From Myxococcales bacterium UBA1238 (lineage in GTDB: Bacteria > Myxococcota_A > Bradymonadia > UBA7976 > UBA1532): a DNA stretch of 64,000 nucleotides. This document shows, piece by piece, positions 1-8,415 of this stretch (position 1 is its first letter; each line of letters opens with the position of its first letter). The position numbers and the translations under genes are program-made. Under the pieces are notes generated by a model. It saw only the letters and a list, made by a program, of their open reading frames with translations. It was not told the origin of the DNA and made no database searches. The DNA is taken from positions 1 to 64,000 of the forward strand of contig DBWM01000068.1 in NCBI GenBank assembly GCA_002309015.1. The letters run 5' to 3'.

Positions 1-203
1 AAAATCGCGCGCAACGCGAGTCCAAAGCACGATTTTTACTTCGAAGTATGCTGAATTCCGAAAGTCTCAAGCCTAAAAAGCGCAGCGGCTTAATGAACTT
101 TTAATGGACTCATTTCCATCAAATCTCTGACTCAAAAGGATTTGACGAAAACCGAAAAGGCAGGAGGCATCAAGCCGGACAGGGGAGAAAAAGTTTCAAA
201 AAA
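1..203. other. Left-edge stretch without a supported gene
   Basis: No gene can be supported here. The first plus frame is open from base 1 to a TGA at 52-54, so it could be the last 17 codons of a gene that begins outside the window, but nothing in it is recognisable. A weak inverted repeat (AAGCC at 69-73, GGCTT at 87-91) lies about 110 bases beyond the rubrerythrin stop and has no T-run. Confidence 0.3.
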
Positions 204-779
204 TCAATAGTTTTCGTCAAGAACTTCAAAATACTCTTGCGGATGGAGGCAAGCCGGGCAGGTCTTGGGAGCCGACGCGCCTTCAAAGACGAAGCCACAG
301 TTGCGGCATTTCCACTTCACGACGCCATCTTTGGTGAAGACCTTGGCGTATTTGACGTTGTTGAGCAGCTTGCGGAAGCGGATCTCGTGCGCTTCTTCGG
401 CCTTGGCGATCATCAGGAAGCAGGCGGCGATGTCGGCAAAGCCTTCTTCCTTGGCCGTAGCCGCGAATGCAGGATAAAGCTCCGCCCATTCCTCGTGCTC
501 GCCGTCGGCGGCCGCTTCCAGGTTTTCGGCGGTGGTCAGCGTCTTGCCGGCAGGATAAGTCGCCGTAATTTCAACGTTTCCACCCTCAAGGAACTTAAAG
601 AAGCGCTTGGCGTGTTCCCTTTCGTTCTCTGCGGTCTCCAGGAAGATCGCTTCGATCTGGCGGTATCCCTCTTTGCGCGCCACAGATGCCGCATAAGTAT
701 AGCGATTGCGCGCCTGAGATTCGCCGGCAAACGCCTTTAACAAATTCTGCTCGGTCTTCGATCCCTTCAGTTCTGCCAT
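204..779 (-). CDS. rbr: Rubrerythrin
   Basis: A 191-residue non-haem di-iron peroxidase that reduces hydrogen peroxide in the cytoplasm, usually with electrons from rubredoxin-type donors. The N-terminal ferritin-like helical domain carries the Glu/His ligands, including E20 in AFAGESQARNRY and the E53-x2-H56 pair. A second copy of the pattern appears in AKAEEAHEIRF. The C-terminal rubredoxin-like domain has the iron-binding cysteines C158/C161 and C174/C177. The full domain order and length match the family. The ATG at 779 was chosen because GGGAGA lies about 7 bases upstream; an in-frame TTG at 794 sits over that ribosome site and is unlikely. The gene is preceded by a strong terminator hairpin (821-846), so it is probably transcribed apart from the phosphofructokinase gene. 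Confidence 0.95.
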   Translation of the reverse strand: MAELKGSKTEQNLLKAFAGESQARNRYTYAASVARKEGYRQIEAIFLETAENEREHAKRFFKFLEGGNVEITATYPAGKTLTTAENLEAAADGEHEEWAELYPAFAATAKEEGFADIAACFLMIAKAEEAHEIRFRKLLNNVKYAKVFTKDGVVKWKCRNCGFVFEGASAPKTCPACLHPQEYFEVLDENY

Positions 780-820
780 TTCTGTTTCTCCCAAACTAGA
801 GCCAAGTCATTGATTCTCAA

Positions 821-846
821 CAAAAAACCGCATCAGGTCAGATGCG
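821..846 (-). terminator. Rho-independent terminator between pfp and rbr
   Basis: On the minus strand CGCATC, a six-base loop TGACCT and GATGCG form a perfect six-pair stem. G and six T follow. It lies about 150 bases after the phosphofructokinase stop and 42 bases before the rubrerythrin ATG. It should end pfp transcription. If rbr is transcribed from the candidate promoter at 881-909, it would instead act as an attenuator in the rbr leader. Confidence 0.7.
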
Positions 847-857
847 TCGACCCAAAG

Positions 858-879
858 CAGCGAGGAAGCTGCCTCGCTG
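858..879. repeat. Perfect 8-6-8 inverted repeat upstream of rbr
   Basis: CAGCGAGG (858-865) and CCTCGCTG (872-879) are perfect complements around a six-base loop. No T-run follows on either strand, so it is not an intrinsic terminator. It directly abuts the candidate minus-strand -10 at 881-886, a position that would suit an operator or a leader hairpin for rbr. Confidence 0.55.
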
Positions 880-880
880 G

Positions 881-909
881 AGTATCACTTTTGAAATAAA
901 GGAGATCAA
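881..909 (-). promoter_or_regulatory. Candidate sigma-70 promoter for rbr
   Basis: On the minus strand TTGATC (909-904) and GATACT (886-881) are separated by 17 bases; each matches the sigma-70 consensus at four of six positions. Transcription would start inside the inverted repeat at 858-879 and run through the terminator-like hairpin before rbr. An alternative, TTGAGA-16-TAGTTT, sits just upstream of the ribosome site. This is inference from motif matches only. Confidence 0.3.
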
Positions 910-990
910 GAAAGAAAAGAGGGATTCAGCGAGCGGGCGGGATTTTGTATTGAGAGGACTCCCATGAAGCCCATTGAAAGGAGATATGCC

Positions 991-2193
991 TTACAGATCG
1001 CCCGTCATGACGAACATGGGCTGATCCTGGAAGACGTTGTAATGCGGGCGCAGACGATCCTTATTGTAATAGCGCTCCACATCGACCGTCTTCTTGCGAC
1101 CGAGCAGGCTGTCGATCTCCACATGGCCGTAGCGACCGTTGCATACGTTCACCATGTAACCTGATTTTCCTTGCAAAATCAGGTCCATAGCGTGGTTGCC
1201 GTAAGCCATGGGCACGATGGAATCGATGGCGTCGGGATCGCCGCAGCGCACCATGTAACCCAGGCGCTGGTTGATCACGTTGATCTTCTTGCCGTTGTTG
1301 TACTTCGGCGAAAGCTCGGTCAGCGCAGCCGAAACCTTGTCGCCGATGCCGCCCAGCTTCTTGTGGCCAAACATGTCGGCCTCGCCGCCCAGGAAATGCA
1401 TCTCGTTCTCGCCCTTAAACCGCGCGCCTTCGGAGACCAGAAGCACCGAATATTTGCTGGGGTTGCGGCGGCGATCTTCGCTCATGAGCTCGCAGACGCG
1501 CTCGATGTCGAAGTCGTATTCGGGGATGAGGCAGCGGTTGGCGGCGCCCGCGAGGCAGGGCAGCATGGCCGTAAAGCCGGCGTAGCGACCGAAGACCTCG
1601 ATGACCAGGAAGCGCTCGTGGGAGCCGGCCGATGTGCGCAGGCGGTTGGTCAGCTCGATGGTGCGCGAAATGCAGGTGCTGAAGCCGATGCAGTAATCGG
1701 TGCCCGGCACGTCGTTGTCCATGGTCTTGGGGATCGCGACCACTTTGACGCCCTCCTGGTGCAGGCGCCAGGCGTAGCTCAGAGTGTCATCGCCGCCGAT
1801 GGGGACCAGGGTATCGATGCCTAAAAACTCAAGGTTTTTAAGGATTTGCGGCGTAAAATCGTTGACGTCGTCGGTGTATTGATCCTTGGCATAGTCGGGC
1901 ACAGCGGACTTCGGCAAGGTGCTCGGACGCGTGCGCGAGGTGTGCAAAAACGTACCGCCCGTACGCGCTGCGCGGTTCACAAAATCGCCGGTCAGCTCTC
2001 TAATGGAATCGCTATTATCTGCGTTTTTATCGGGATTGACCTCGACCAGGCCGCCCCAACCGCGACGAATGCCGATCACGCGATAACCTTCACGCTCAGC
2101 GCGCACCACAACACCGCGAAGCGCAGGGTTCAATCCAGGGCAGTCACCGCCGCCCGTGAGAATACCAATGGTTTTCTTAGGAGTACTCATCAT
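991..2193 (-). CDS. pfp: 6-phosphofructokinase, predicted pyrophosphate-dependent type
   Basis: Phosphorylates fructose 6-phosphate to fructose 1,6-bisphosphate in glycolysis. The 400-residue protein shows the PFK nucleotide/phosphoryl loop GGGDCPGLN (residues 14-22), GGDDT (133-137) and PKTMDND (155-161). In the family, Asp at the fourth position of GGDD together with Lys in PKT is the signature of pyrophosphate-using enzymes, where ATP enzymes normally have Gly. I therefore predict PPi as phosphoryl donor, which would make the step reversible. Catalytic TMDND is intact. Two tandem ATGs (2193 and 2190) follow AGGAGAGG; the second has better spacing. The gene follows the long lipoprotein gene by about 80 bases in the same direction. 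ATP use cannot be excluded from motifs alone. Confidence 0.9.
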   Translation of the reverse strand: MMSTPKKTIGILTGGGDCPGLNPALRGVVVRAEREGYRVIGIRRGWGGLVEVNPDKNADNSDSIRELTGDFVNRAARTGGTFLHTSRTRPSTLPKSAVPDYAKDQYTDDVNDFTPQILKNLEFLGIDTLVPIGGDDTLSYAWRLHQEGVKVVAIPKTMDNDVPGTDYCIGFSTCISRTIELTNRLRTSAGSHERFLVIEVFGRYAGFTAMLPCLAGAANRCLIPEYDFDIERVCELMSEDRRRNPSKYSVLLVSEGARFKGENEMHFLGGEADMFGHKKLGGIGDKVSAALTELSPKYNNGKKINVINQRLGYMVRCGDPDAIDSIVPMAYGNHAMDLILQGKSGYMVNVCNGRYGHVEIDSLLGRKKTVDVERYYNKDRLRPHYNVFQDQPMFVMTGDL

Positions 2194-2275
2194 CCTCTCC
2201 TGCCAAAAAAACGCGGCGGAGAATGATCGATCCTGAAACGAGACGCAAGCCCCAACATCGAAAACCCAAGAAAAA

Positions 2276-5200
2276 TTAAAGGGGCAAAGCGATCAGCTCC
2301 AAAGCTTCTGCGCGCGCATCGATTTCGTTTCGGTAGACGTAATTTGAAATCCAAAGCTGACCCGCTTCCAAAGCGGCGCTCAAATAGAACCCGAAGGCGG
2401 CATCTGAATTTTCGCCTAAAATCAAAGACTTCGGTCGTTCTTCGGTGCTCTCCGGGCGAACCGAATAAACATCCAGACTGCTCGAATCCTGATAGATCAC
2501 TAAAGGCAACCCATCATCATCCAACAGGATTTGGCAATCTTTACCCACCTGATGCACCGCATATTCGCGACCGTCTTCATTTTCGCGCACGCCATCATCC
2601 AGCAGCAGATCGGTCACCTGATTCGTCTGGCGTTCTAACTTGCGATACCGCAATCCAGAATCGGCATCGAAATAGCAAAAATACAGATCCTGATTCAAAC
2701 CGATCGCCACATCCAAATCAGCCCCCATATCGGCATGCGAAAGGCCTTCAGCACCAGCCCCCACAACGATTTTTGGCTCATCAAACGCACCGTCTTTCAT
2801 CTCGGCCATATATAAGCGCCCATCCTTATCGGCCGTGCGATCGTACCAGGCCACCACGATCGCGTGACCGCGCGCCTGAGACACAAAAAGCCCCGGACCA
2901 TCGGGAATCCCCACTTCCACCTTCTCCGATGGGCGATGCGCCAGCGTGAATTTTTGCCAATCCTCATCGGACTGAGGCTGCCTCTTTTGCGCCAGCCAAT
3001 ATTCGAGCACGCGCTCCCCTTCCAACTCCTCGGATCTAAAGGCGATTCCAGGAATACCCAGGTTATCGACCGAAATCGAGCTGTAAATCGCCCCCGGCTG
3101 ACCGCCCTGCTTCAGGGTTTGCGTCTGCCAGACATAGCCATCCGACTGGCGCGAGCCTTGCGCATATTTCAGCGCATCGTGCGTCACATCATAGTAAATC
3201 ACATGCAGCTGACCGTCGGGACTCACCGCAATATGAGTGTTTTTTCCCACATGGTCGCCCGCAACCTTCACGCCACCGCGAGGACCGTCGATTTGCCCCA
3301 CCACAGCGCCTTCGGGCACGCCGTCGACCCACATCCACTGAATCTCGCCTCCGGGTTTGCCGCGTCCCACCACCAAATCGCCGTAAGTCTCGTCGTAAGC
3401 GCTCACGAACGCCTCGCCCCCGTAAGTCACCATGTCGCTGTAGCGCCCGATGAATCCCAGCTCGATGGGCGGCAATGGTTCGCAGTCGCATGAAGCGCCC
3501 TCGAGCTCACAGGTTTCTGACGACATTTGGCCTTCATTTAAAATGGCCAGTTTAAACCCCGGTTTGCATTCCAAATCGCATTGAAACTGGATGATCGACT
3601 CGCATTGCCGCCTTGGATAGCAGCAAAACTGATCACTTCCACAACTTTCGGCACAAAACGGTTTGCATTCACAACGTCCTGAAATGCAAACGGATTCTCC
3701 GCCTTCGCAAGAAAGCTGATCGCAAAGATGGGCGTCATCATCGCAGGTTTTAGGACTGCATTGGCCGTCATCCCTGCAAAGCTCGCCGTCCGGGCAACCT
3801 AAGGTTTTGCAGTCTTCAACAATGGGCGTCGAATCGAGGCTCGCGGCATCCTGAATCTCAGACTCAGCCGCTTCATCGTCGCAAGCCGAAAGCCCCAAAA
3901 GCGCCAGTCCCAAGGTCCATCGGCGACGCAGCAAAGCCGCCATCGCGCCAGGAATCACAAGCAGAAACAATCCCCAGGGCGCCCTCTGCCGGCCAGGCTC
4001 CACGCTGCAGGAAGAAGCCTTTTCATCCGCGACCGTTTCAGCCAGCGCATCCTCGTCATATTCGCGCAGAGGCACCGGCGGCAAAGAGAAGGTCACTTCA
4101 GATGTTTCGGCCGGAACTTCCGTTTCCACCTTCGAATCCGCCATCGATTTGGGCATCGGGAAGTCCACCGAAATCTCGGCGGGCGTCGAATCGAGCGTGC
4201 GCGCATCGCCTACCCTGCGGCTCCGCACCTGAATGACGTGATTGCCTGGCCAAAAGAGCGACGGGCTCTGAACCAAAAGCTCCGCGCCCTTCCGATAGGC
4301 GCTCCAACCGTCCAAATCCACCTGAAAACTATGCTCGAATTCGCCCTGCTCATCCCCTGCCAGCATCTCTAAAACCAGCTTTGTGCGCTTCCAGGCCACA
4401 GGAGAATCCAGTTCCGTGGCATTTTCGGGGCGCTCTATGCGCTTTAAACCCGCTTTCGTCTGAACCTGCTCCGTCGCTTTGGGAGTTTGCAATTTTGCAA
4501 AGATTCCGAGCATTTGGCCATCTTCCAATGCCGTCAGCTGGCTATGCTCGCCATCCAGTCCGAAGCCATAAACCTGCGGGAGAGCGATGGGTGAAGCCAG
4601 GCTGCCTGCGATGAAACTGCTGAGCGGTCCCATGAGCATCGGCAAAAAATTCTTCAGCTTTCCGCTGTCATCGGCCATGAGCTCATCGTTGGTGGTGTCC
4701 AGATCCTGAAACATCGACGACAAATTGCCCAGCAGCGGGATCAATTCACCATTGGCATTAAAGGTGATCCCAAAGGGCGCCTCTATCGTCGCCTTCAGCG
4801 AAAACAACCGAGCCCAGCGAGCATCCATGTAAGTATAAAAATCGACCCAAAGATCAGGAATCCGCAAAACCCCCAGCGGAGATTCCAGCTGATAACCGGA
4901 AGCCGTCTCAGTCACCTGGTTACTTCCCCAAAGGATTTCAGGCGCTTCCTGAGGCGAAAGCGACAGCGCAACAGGAGCAGAACCTCGCGTAATCTTGGAT
5001 AAATTCGGAAACACCAATGCGAGCGACTTGGTATTGAGCATGCTGCTCAGCTCGCTCGATACGGTTAAGCAAAGCGCACCTGTATTAAAAGCCGCCCAAA
5101 GAGCGTGCTCGACAATGCTTTTTGAAATGCCGATGCCCAGATCAAAATCACCGCCGCTGGGCGCTTGCGCGCGCTGCAACTCCGTCGAAATCTGCGGCGC

Positions 5201-6256
5201 CTCAAAGTTCGGTTCCTGACGCACCGGTACGCATCGATTGCGCTCCGAAGTCACCCCTGCGATCATGCCGAGCGACAATCCGCTCTCATCAGATTGCGCG
5301 TAACCTCCCAGACTCAAAAGATATTGCAGCTTCGCTTTGAGCCCCAGACTCGGCACGGATTTCGCCGCCATCTGACCTAAATCGATCTCCCCTTCCACCC
5401 CAAGCAGCGCGGGCATGCAGGTCTGACCGATCATGCAGGTTCCCGGGGCATCGTCGGAAGCACCTTCGCAAACGGCTTCCGCATGAGGGCAATCTTCTGC
5501 GGTCCTGCAACTGCGACAACTGTTCGACTTCAGGTAATTCTCGACCGCTTTCTGAACCAGGCCGAGCACCCTTCCTTCGAACATCGAGAGCAGGCGATCG
5601 CCGATCTCGGGGAAGTTGATGATCCCGTCAAGCGCCGTGCAAAGTACACCTAACGCCCCGCCCTGATTCGATAATCCGATTTCCAGATCATCCAGATGAA
5701 CCACCGGATCCTGAATCGTGAAAGTTAAATCCCGCGTGGGATCAGGGGTATCGAGCAGAATGTCGACGTGAACGGGCAAGCCTTCGGGCGGCGATTTGAG
5801 GCTGATGTTGCAATCCAGCTGAGAGGTCGCGCTCACGTCAAATTCGGCCGACAACGCCTTTAAAACCACGGTCGCGCGCAGGAGGTTCGGAGCAACCGGC
5901 TTGAGCTCAACGGATTGAAATTCCGTCGAAACCGGGCAGCCAATCGAGCCATCGCTGCAGACCGTCTGCGCGCAGTAACTCCAGCTGAGCGCCTCGGTCC
6001 AAAGGTAACCGCTGTTGCCGGGCAGGCAGACCGAGAGCGCATCTTCAGGCATCAGACTTTCGATTAAGGGCTTTAAGCTCTCCGAAATCGATTGAAAGCC
6101 CTCTTCCGTCACCCGCAATTGCACCGCATTTTCAACCCGCTTGGCTTCAGGAAACACGGGACCTGGTTCTGCATTGCTGTCTAACCCATTGCAGCCCAAA
6201 GCAAGTCCGCACCCCAGCAACAGAGGCAGGAGTTGTGCAGCTTTCCAATCTTTCAT
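2276..6256 (-). CDS. Giant exported lipoprotein: MYXO-CTERM protein fused in frame to a second lipoprotein
   Basis: A single 1326-residue frame. The start at 6256 follows AAGGTGAG, and the N-terminus is a lipoprotein signal with lipobox ALGC (Cys22). Residues about 25-700 are of unknown fold, with a small Cys-rich patch (SCRSCRTAEDCPHAEAVC). Residues about 748-780 resemble a MYXO-CTERM tail: Cys750, a hydrophobic stretch (LFLLVIPGAMAALL), then Arg-Arg-Arg. The same Arg cluster is also the n-region of a second lipoprotein signal beginning at an internal ATG (Met772, base 3943) with lipobox LSAC (Cys792). After that come a Cys-rich EGF-like segment (about 805-895) and beta-propeller-like repeats such as IAVSPDGQLHVIYYD. 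It may be two proteins that lost a stop codon, a processed polyprotein, or two overlapping translation products. No function is assigned. Confidence 0.8.
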   Translation of the reverse strand: MKDWKAAQLLPLLLGCGLALGCNGLDSNAEPGPVFPEAKRVENAVQLRVTEEGFQSISESLKPLIESLMPEDALSVCLPGNSGYLWTEALSWSYCAQTVCSDGSIGCPVSTEFQSVELKPVAPNLLRATVVLKALSAEFDVSATSQLDCNISLKSPPEGLPVHVDILLDTPDPTRDLTFTIQDPVVHLDDLEIGLSNQGGALGVLCTALDGIINFPEIGDRLLSMFEGRVLGLVQKAVENYLKSNSCRSCRTAEDCPHAEAVCEGASDDAPGTCMIGQTCMPALLGVEGEIDLGQMAAKSVPSLGLKAKLQYLLSLGGYAQSDESGLSLGMIAGVTSERNRCVPVRQEPNFEAPQISTELQRAQAPSGGDFDLGIGISKSIVEHALWAAFNTGALCLTVSSELSSMLNTKSLALVFPNLSKITRGSAPVALSLSPQEAPEILWGSNQVTETASGYQLESPLGVLRIPDLWVDFYTYMDARWARLFSLKATIEAPFGITFNANGELIPLLGNLSSMFQDLDTTNDELMADDSGKLKNFLPMLMGPLSSFIAGSLASPIALPQVYGFGLDGEHSQLTALEDGQMLGIFAKLQTPKATEQVQTKAGLKRIERPENATELDSPVAWKRTKLVLEMLAGDEQGEFEHSFQVDLDGWSAYRKGAELLVQSPSLFWPGNHVIQVRSRRVGDARTLDSTPAEISVDFPMPKSMADSKVETEVPAETSEVTFSLPPVPLREYDEDALAETVADEKASSCSVEPGRQRAPWGLFLLVIPGAMAALLRRRWTLGLALLGLSACDDEAAESEIQDAASLDSTPIVEDCKTLGCPDGELCRDDGQCSPKTCDDDAHLCDQLSCEGGESVCISGRCECKPFCAESCGSDQFCCYPRRQCESIIQFQCDLECKPGFKLAILNEGQMSSETCELEGASCDCEPLPPIELGFIGRYSDMVTYGGEAFVSAYDETYGDLVVGRGKPGGEIQWMWVDGVPEGAVVGQIDGPRGGVKVAGDHVGKNTHIAVSPDGQLHVIYYDVTHDALKYAQGSRQSDGYVWQTQTLKQGGQPGAIYSSISVDNLGIPGIAFRSEELEGERVLEYWLAQKRQPQSDEDWQKFTLAHRPSEKVEVGIPDGPGLFVSQARGHAIVVAWYDRTADKDGRLYMAEMKDGAFDEPKIVVGAGAEGLSHADMGADLDVAIGLNQDLYFCYFDADSGLRYRKLERQTNQVTDLLLDDGVRENEDGREYAVHQVGKDCQILLDDDGLPLVIYQDSSSLDVYSVRPESTEERPKSLILGENSDAAFGFYLSAALEAGQLWISNYVYRNEIDARAEALELIALPL

Positions 6257-6426
6257 GATGCTCACCTTTAAAAACAAAATCTCTTCAGACTACCCTTTCA
6301 TGACGCGCAAGTCAAAGCAGCCAAAAACCGCAATAAAATGATGCAGTTAAACGCACAGCCATTTTCTTTTACGTCTCACCAGAGCGCTGATGCGCATCCC
6401 GGCAAGCTGTGATAAAAGCGGGCGCC

Positions 6427-8334
6427 ATGAGTGAAAACATCCTTTCCGTCGATTCGCTCTCCAAAGCCTTCGCGCATCGGGAGCTTTTTCAAAATGTTAG
6501 TTTTGGTCTCGACCAAGGCGAAAAAGTGGGCCTGATTGGCCCCAACGGCGCAGGCAAATCCACCCTGCTCAAGCTGATTCTAGGCCAGGAAGCCCCGGAC
6601 ACCGGTCAGATTGCCATCAGAAAAGGCATAAAGATCGGATACTTACAGCAATTTCCCGATTTTGGAACCGCGAGGAACGGCCGCGAACTGCTCGAATCGG
6701 TGTTTCAGGAATTAAAGGATACGATCGCCGCTTACGAAAAAGCCGCTGCCGCACTTGAAGATACAGAGGCTTTACTGCTGCGCATCGACGAGCTGGGCGG
6801 TTGGGATTACAGCCATTACATCGCGCGGGTGGCCGACGATTTTGAGCTCGATTTGGACGCACCCCTCAGCGTGCAGAGCGGCGGAGAGCGCAAACGGCTC
6901 GCGATCGCGCAGCTCATCCTCTCCAAACCCGATCTCATCCTGCTCGACGAGCCCACAAACCATCTCGATCCCCAGACGGTGGAGCAGCTCGAAGAATGGC
7001 TCGCGCTCTCGCCGGCAACCGTGATTCTGGTCACCCACGATCGCTATTTTCTCGATCGCGTAGTCTCCCGCATGTTCGCCATTCAGAATCGCCAACTCCG
7101 CGTATATGAAGGGAATTATTCGGATTACGTTGCCGCTGCCGCCCTCGAGGAAGCGCTCTCTGCCCGCACCCGCCACCGCCGGTTGCAGCATTTACTGGGC
7201 GAGCTCGATTGGGCCAGGCGCTCTCCGCCCGCGCGTACGGGAAAATCGCGCGCAAGACTGGAACGGCTCGAAGAGGTCCAGAAAGAGATCGATCAGCTTT
7301 CCATCGAAAAGCTGAAAACCTCCATGACTTTTGGCTCCGCGCCCCGGCTGGGCAACACGATTCTTGAAGCCAGAGATCTCTCCATCAAATTCGAAAAAGC
7401 GCCTTTATTCGAACATTTATCGCTCGCTCTTCGCAAAAGGGAGCGCATCGGCATCATCGGCCCCAACGGTGCGGGCAAATCCACCCTGCTCGAAATCATG
7501 CGCGGCGCAATCCCGCCCACCGAGGGCGAAGTCGACTGCGGCTCCAACACGCGCATCGCCCTTTTTGACCAAAAGCGCTCCATCCTCGAACCGCAGGCGA
7601 CCATCCGCTCCACCCTGCTGCCCAAAGGCGGAGATTCCGTCTTTCCTCCCGGCGGCTCCCCCGTCCATATTCAAAGCTGGATCGATCGCTTTGGATTCAC
7701 CGCCAACGACACCGACCGCAAAATCGAGAGTCTCTCGGGCGGTGAGCGCACGCGCGTCGCTTTGGCCCGATTCCTGCTCGAATCCGCCAACGTGCTCTTT
7801 TTGGACGAGCCCACCAACGATCTCGACATCGAAACCCTGAGCGTGCTCGAAGAAGCCCTGCTCGCCTTCGACGGATCGGTGATGGTGGTCAGCCACGATC
7901 GCTATTTTTTGGACCGCATCGCGACCGCAATCCTCGCATTTGAAGAGACACCGAAGGGCGTTCGGGTGACGCTTTATCCCGGTGATTACTCGACTTACAA
8001 AGACAAGCGCGATCAGCAGAAGAAGGAAGCCGAACGACAGAAAAAGGCGGAGCAACCGAAACCTGCCCAAAGGCCGGCCAAGCCCAAAAAGGCGCTCTCC
8101 TTTGCCGAATCCAAAGAGCTCGAACAGATGGAAGCCAACATCGAAGAGGCAGAAATGCAGCAGGCGCAACTCGAAGAAGCGCTCAACGATGCCTCCGTCT
8201 GGCAAAATCCCGATCGGGCGCGCCAGATTCAAGCCGATTACGCCCAGGCCAAAGACCGCGTGTCCGCATTGTACGCGCGCTGGGACGCCTTGCTCGCCAA
8301 AGCCGCAAGCGATCGCGCCAACGGTCTCTCATAA
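6427..8334 (+). CDS. uup: ABC-F family ATPase, Uup-like
   Basis: Soluble 635-residue protein with two ABC ATPase domains and no membrane segments. ABC-F proteins act on the ribosome or in translation-linked processes rather than in transport. The first domain has Walker A GPNGAGKS, signature SGGERKR and Walker B LILLDEPTNHLD. The second has GPNGAGKS, LSGGERTR and VLFLDEPTNDLD. A charged linker of about 60 residues lies between them, and a Lys/Glu-rich coiled-coil tail follows from about residue 530, which is the Uup-type layout. The ATG at 6427 is preferred over an in-frame GTG at 6409 because it starts in MSENILSVDSLSK, typical of the family. No clear ribosome site is visible. It is transcribed divergently from the giant lipoprotein gene. 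Confidence 0.9.
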   Translation: MSENILSVDSLSKAFAHRELFQNVSFGLDQGEKVGLIGPNGAGKSTLLKLILGQEAPDTGQIAIRKGIKIGYLQQFPDFGTARNGRELLESVFQELKDTIAAYEKAAAALEDTEALLLRIDELGGWDYSHYIARVADDFELDLDAPLSVQSGGERKRLAIAQLILSKPDLILLDEPTNHLDPQTVEQLEEWLALSPATVILVTHDRYFLDRVVSRMFAIQNRQLRVYEGNYSDYVAAAALEEALSARTRHRRLQHLLGELDWARRSPPARTGKSRARLERLEEVQKEIDQLSIEKLKTSMTFGSAPRLGNTILEARDLSIKFEKAPLFEHLSLALRKRERIGIIGPNGAGKSTLLEIMRGAIPPTEGEVDCGSNTRIALFDQKRSILEPQATIRSTLLPKGGDSVFPPGGSPVHIQSWIDRFGFTANDTDRKIESLSGGERTRVALARFLLESANVLFLDEPTNDLDIETLSVLEEALLAFDGSVMVVSHDRYFLDRIATAILAFEETPKGVRVTLYPGDYSTYKDKRDQQKKEAERQKKAEQPKPAQRPAKPKKALSFAESKELEQMEANIEEAEMQQAQLEEALNDASVWQNPDRARQIQADYAQAKDRVSALYARWDALLAKAASDRANGLS

Positions 8335-8347
8335 CGCCCATTGCGTT
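8333..8347 (+). terminator. Short hairpin overlapping the uup stop codon
   Basis: AACGC (8333-8337, including the last two bases of the TAA stop) and GCGTT (8343-8347) flank a five-base loop and are followed by CATTTT. It is a weak terminator candidate because the stem has only five pairs. Similar stop-linked AACGC hairpins occur at 27450 and 38426. Confidence 0.35.
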
Positions 8348-8415
8348 CATTTTGCGCAAAATCTCGCGTATTTCAGAGAAGTTGCAGAACAAAATAAAGC
8401 CCCCTACAATCCCCA

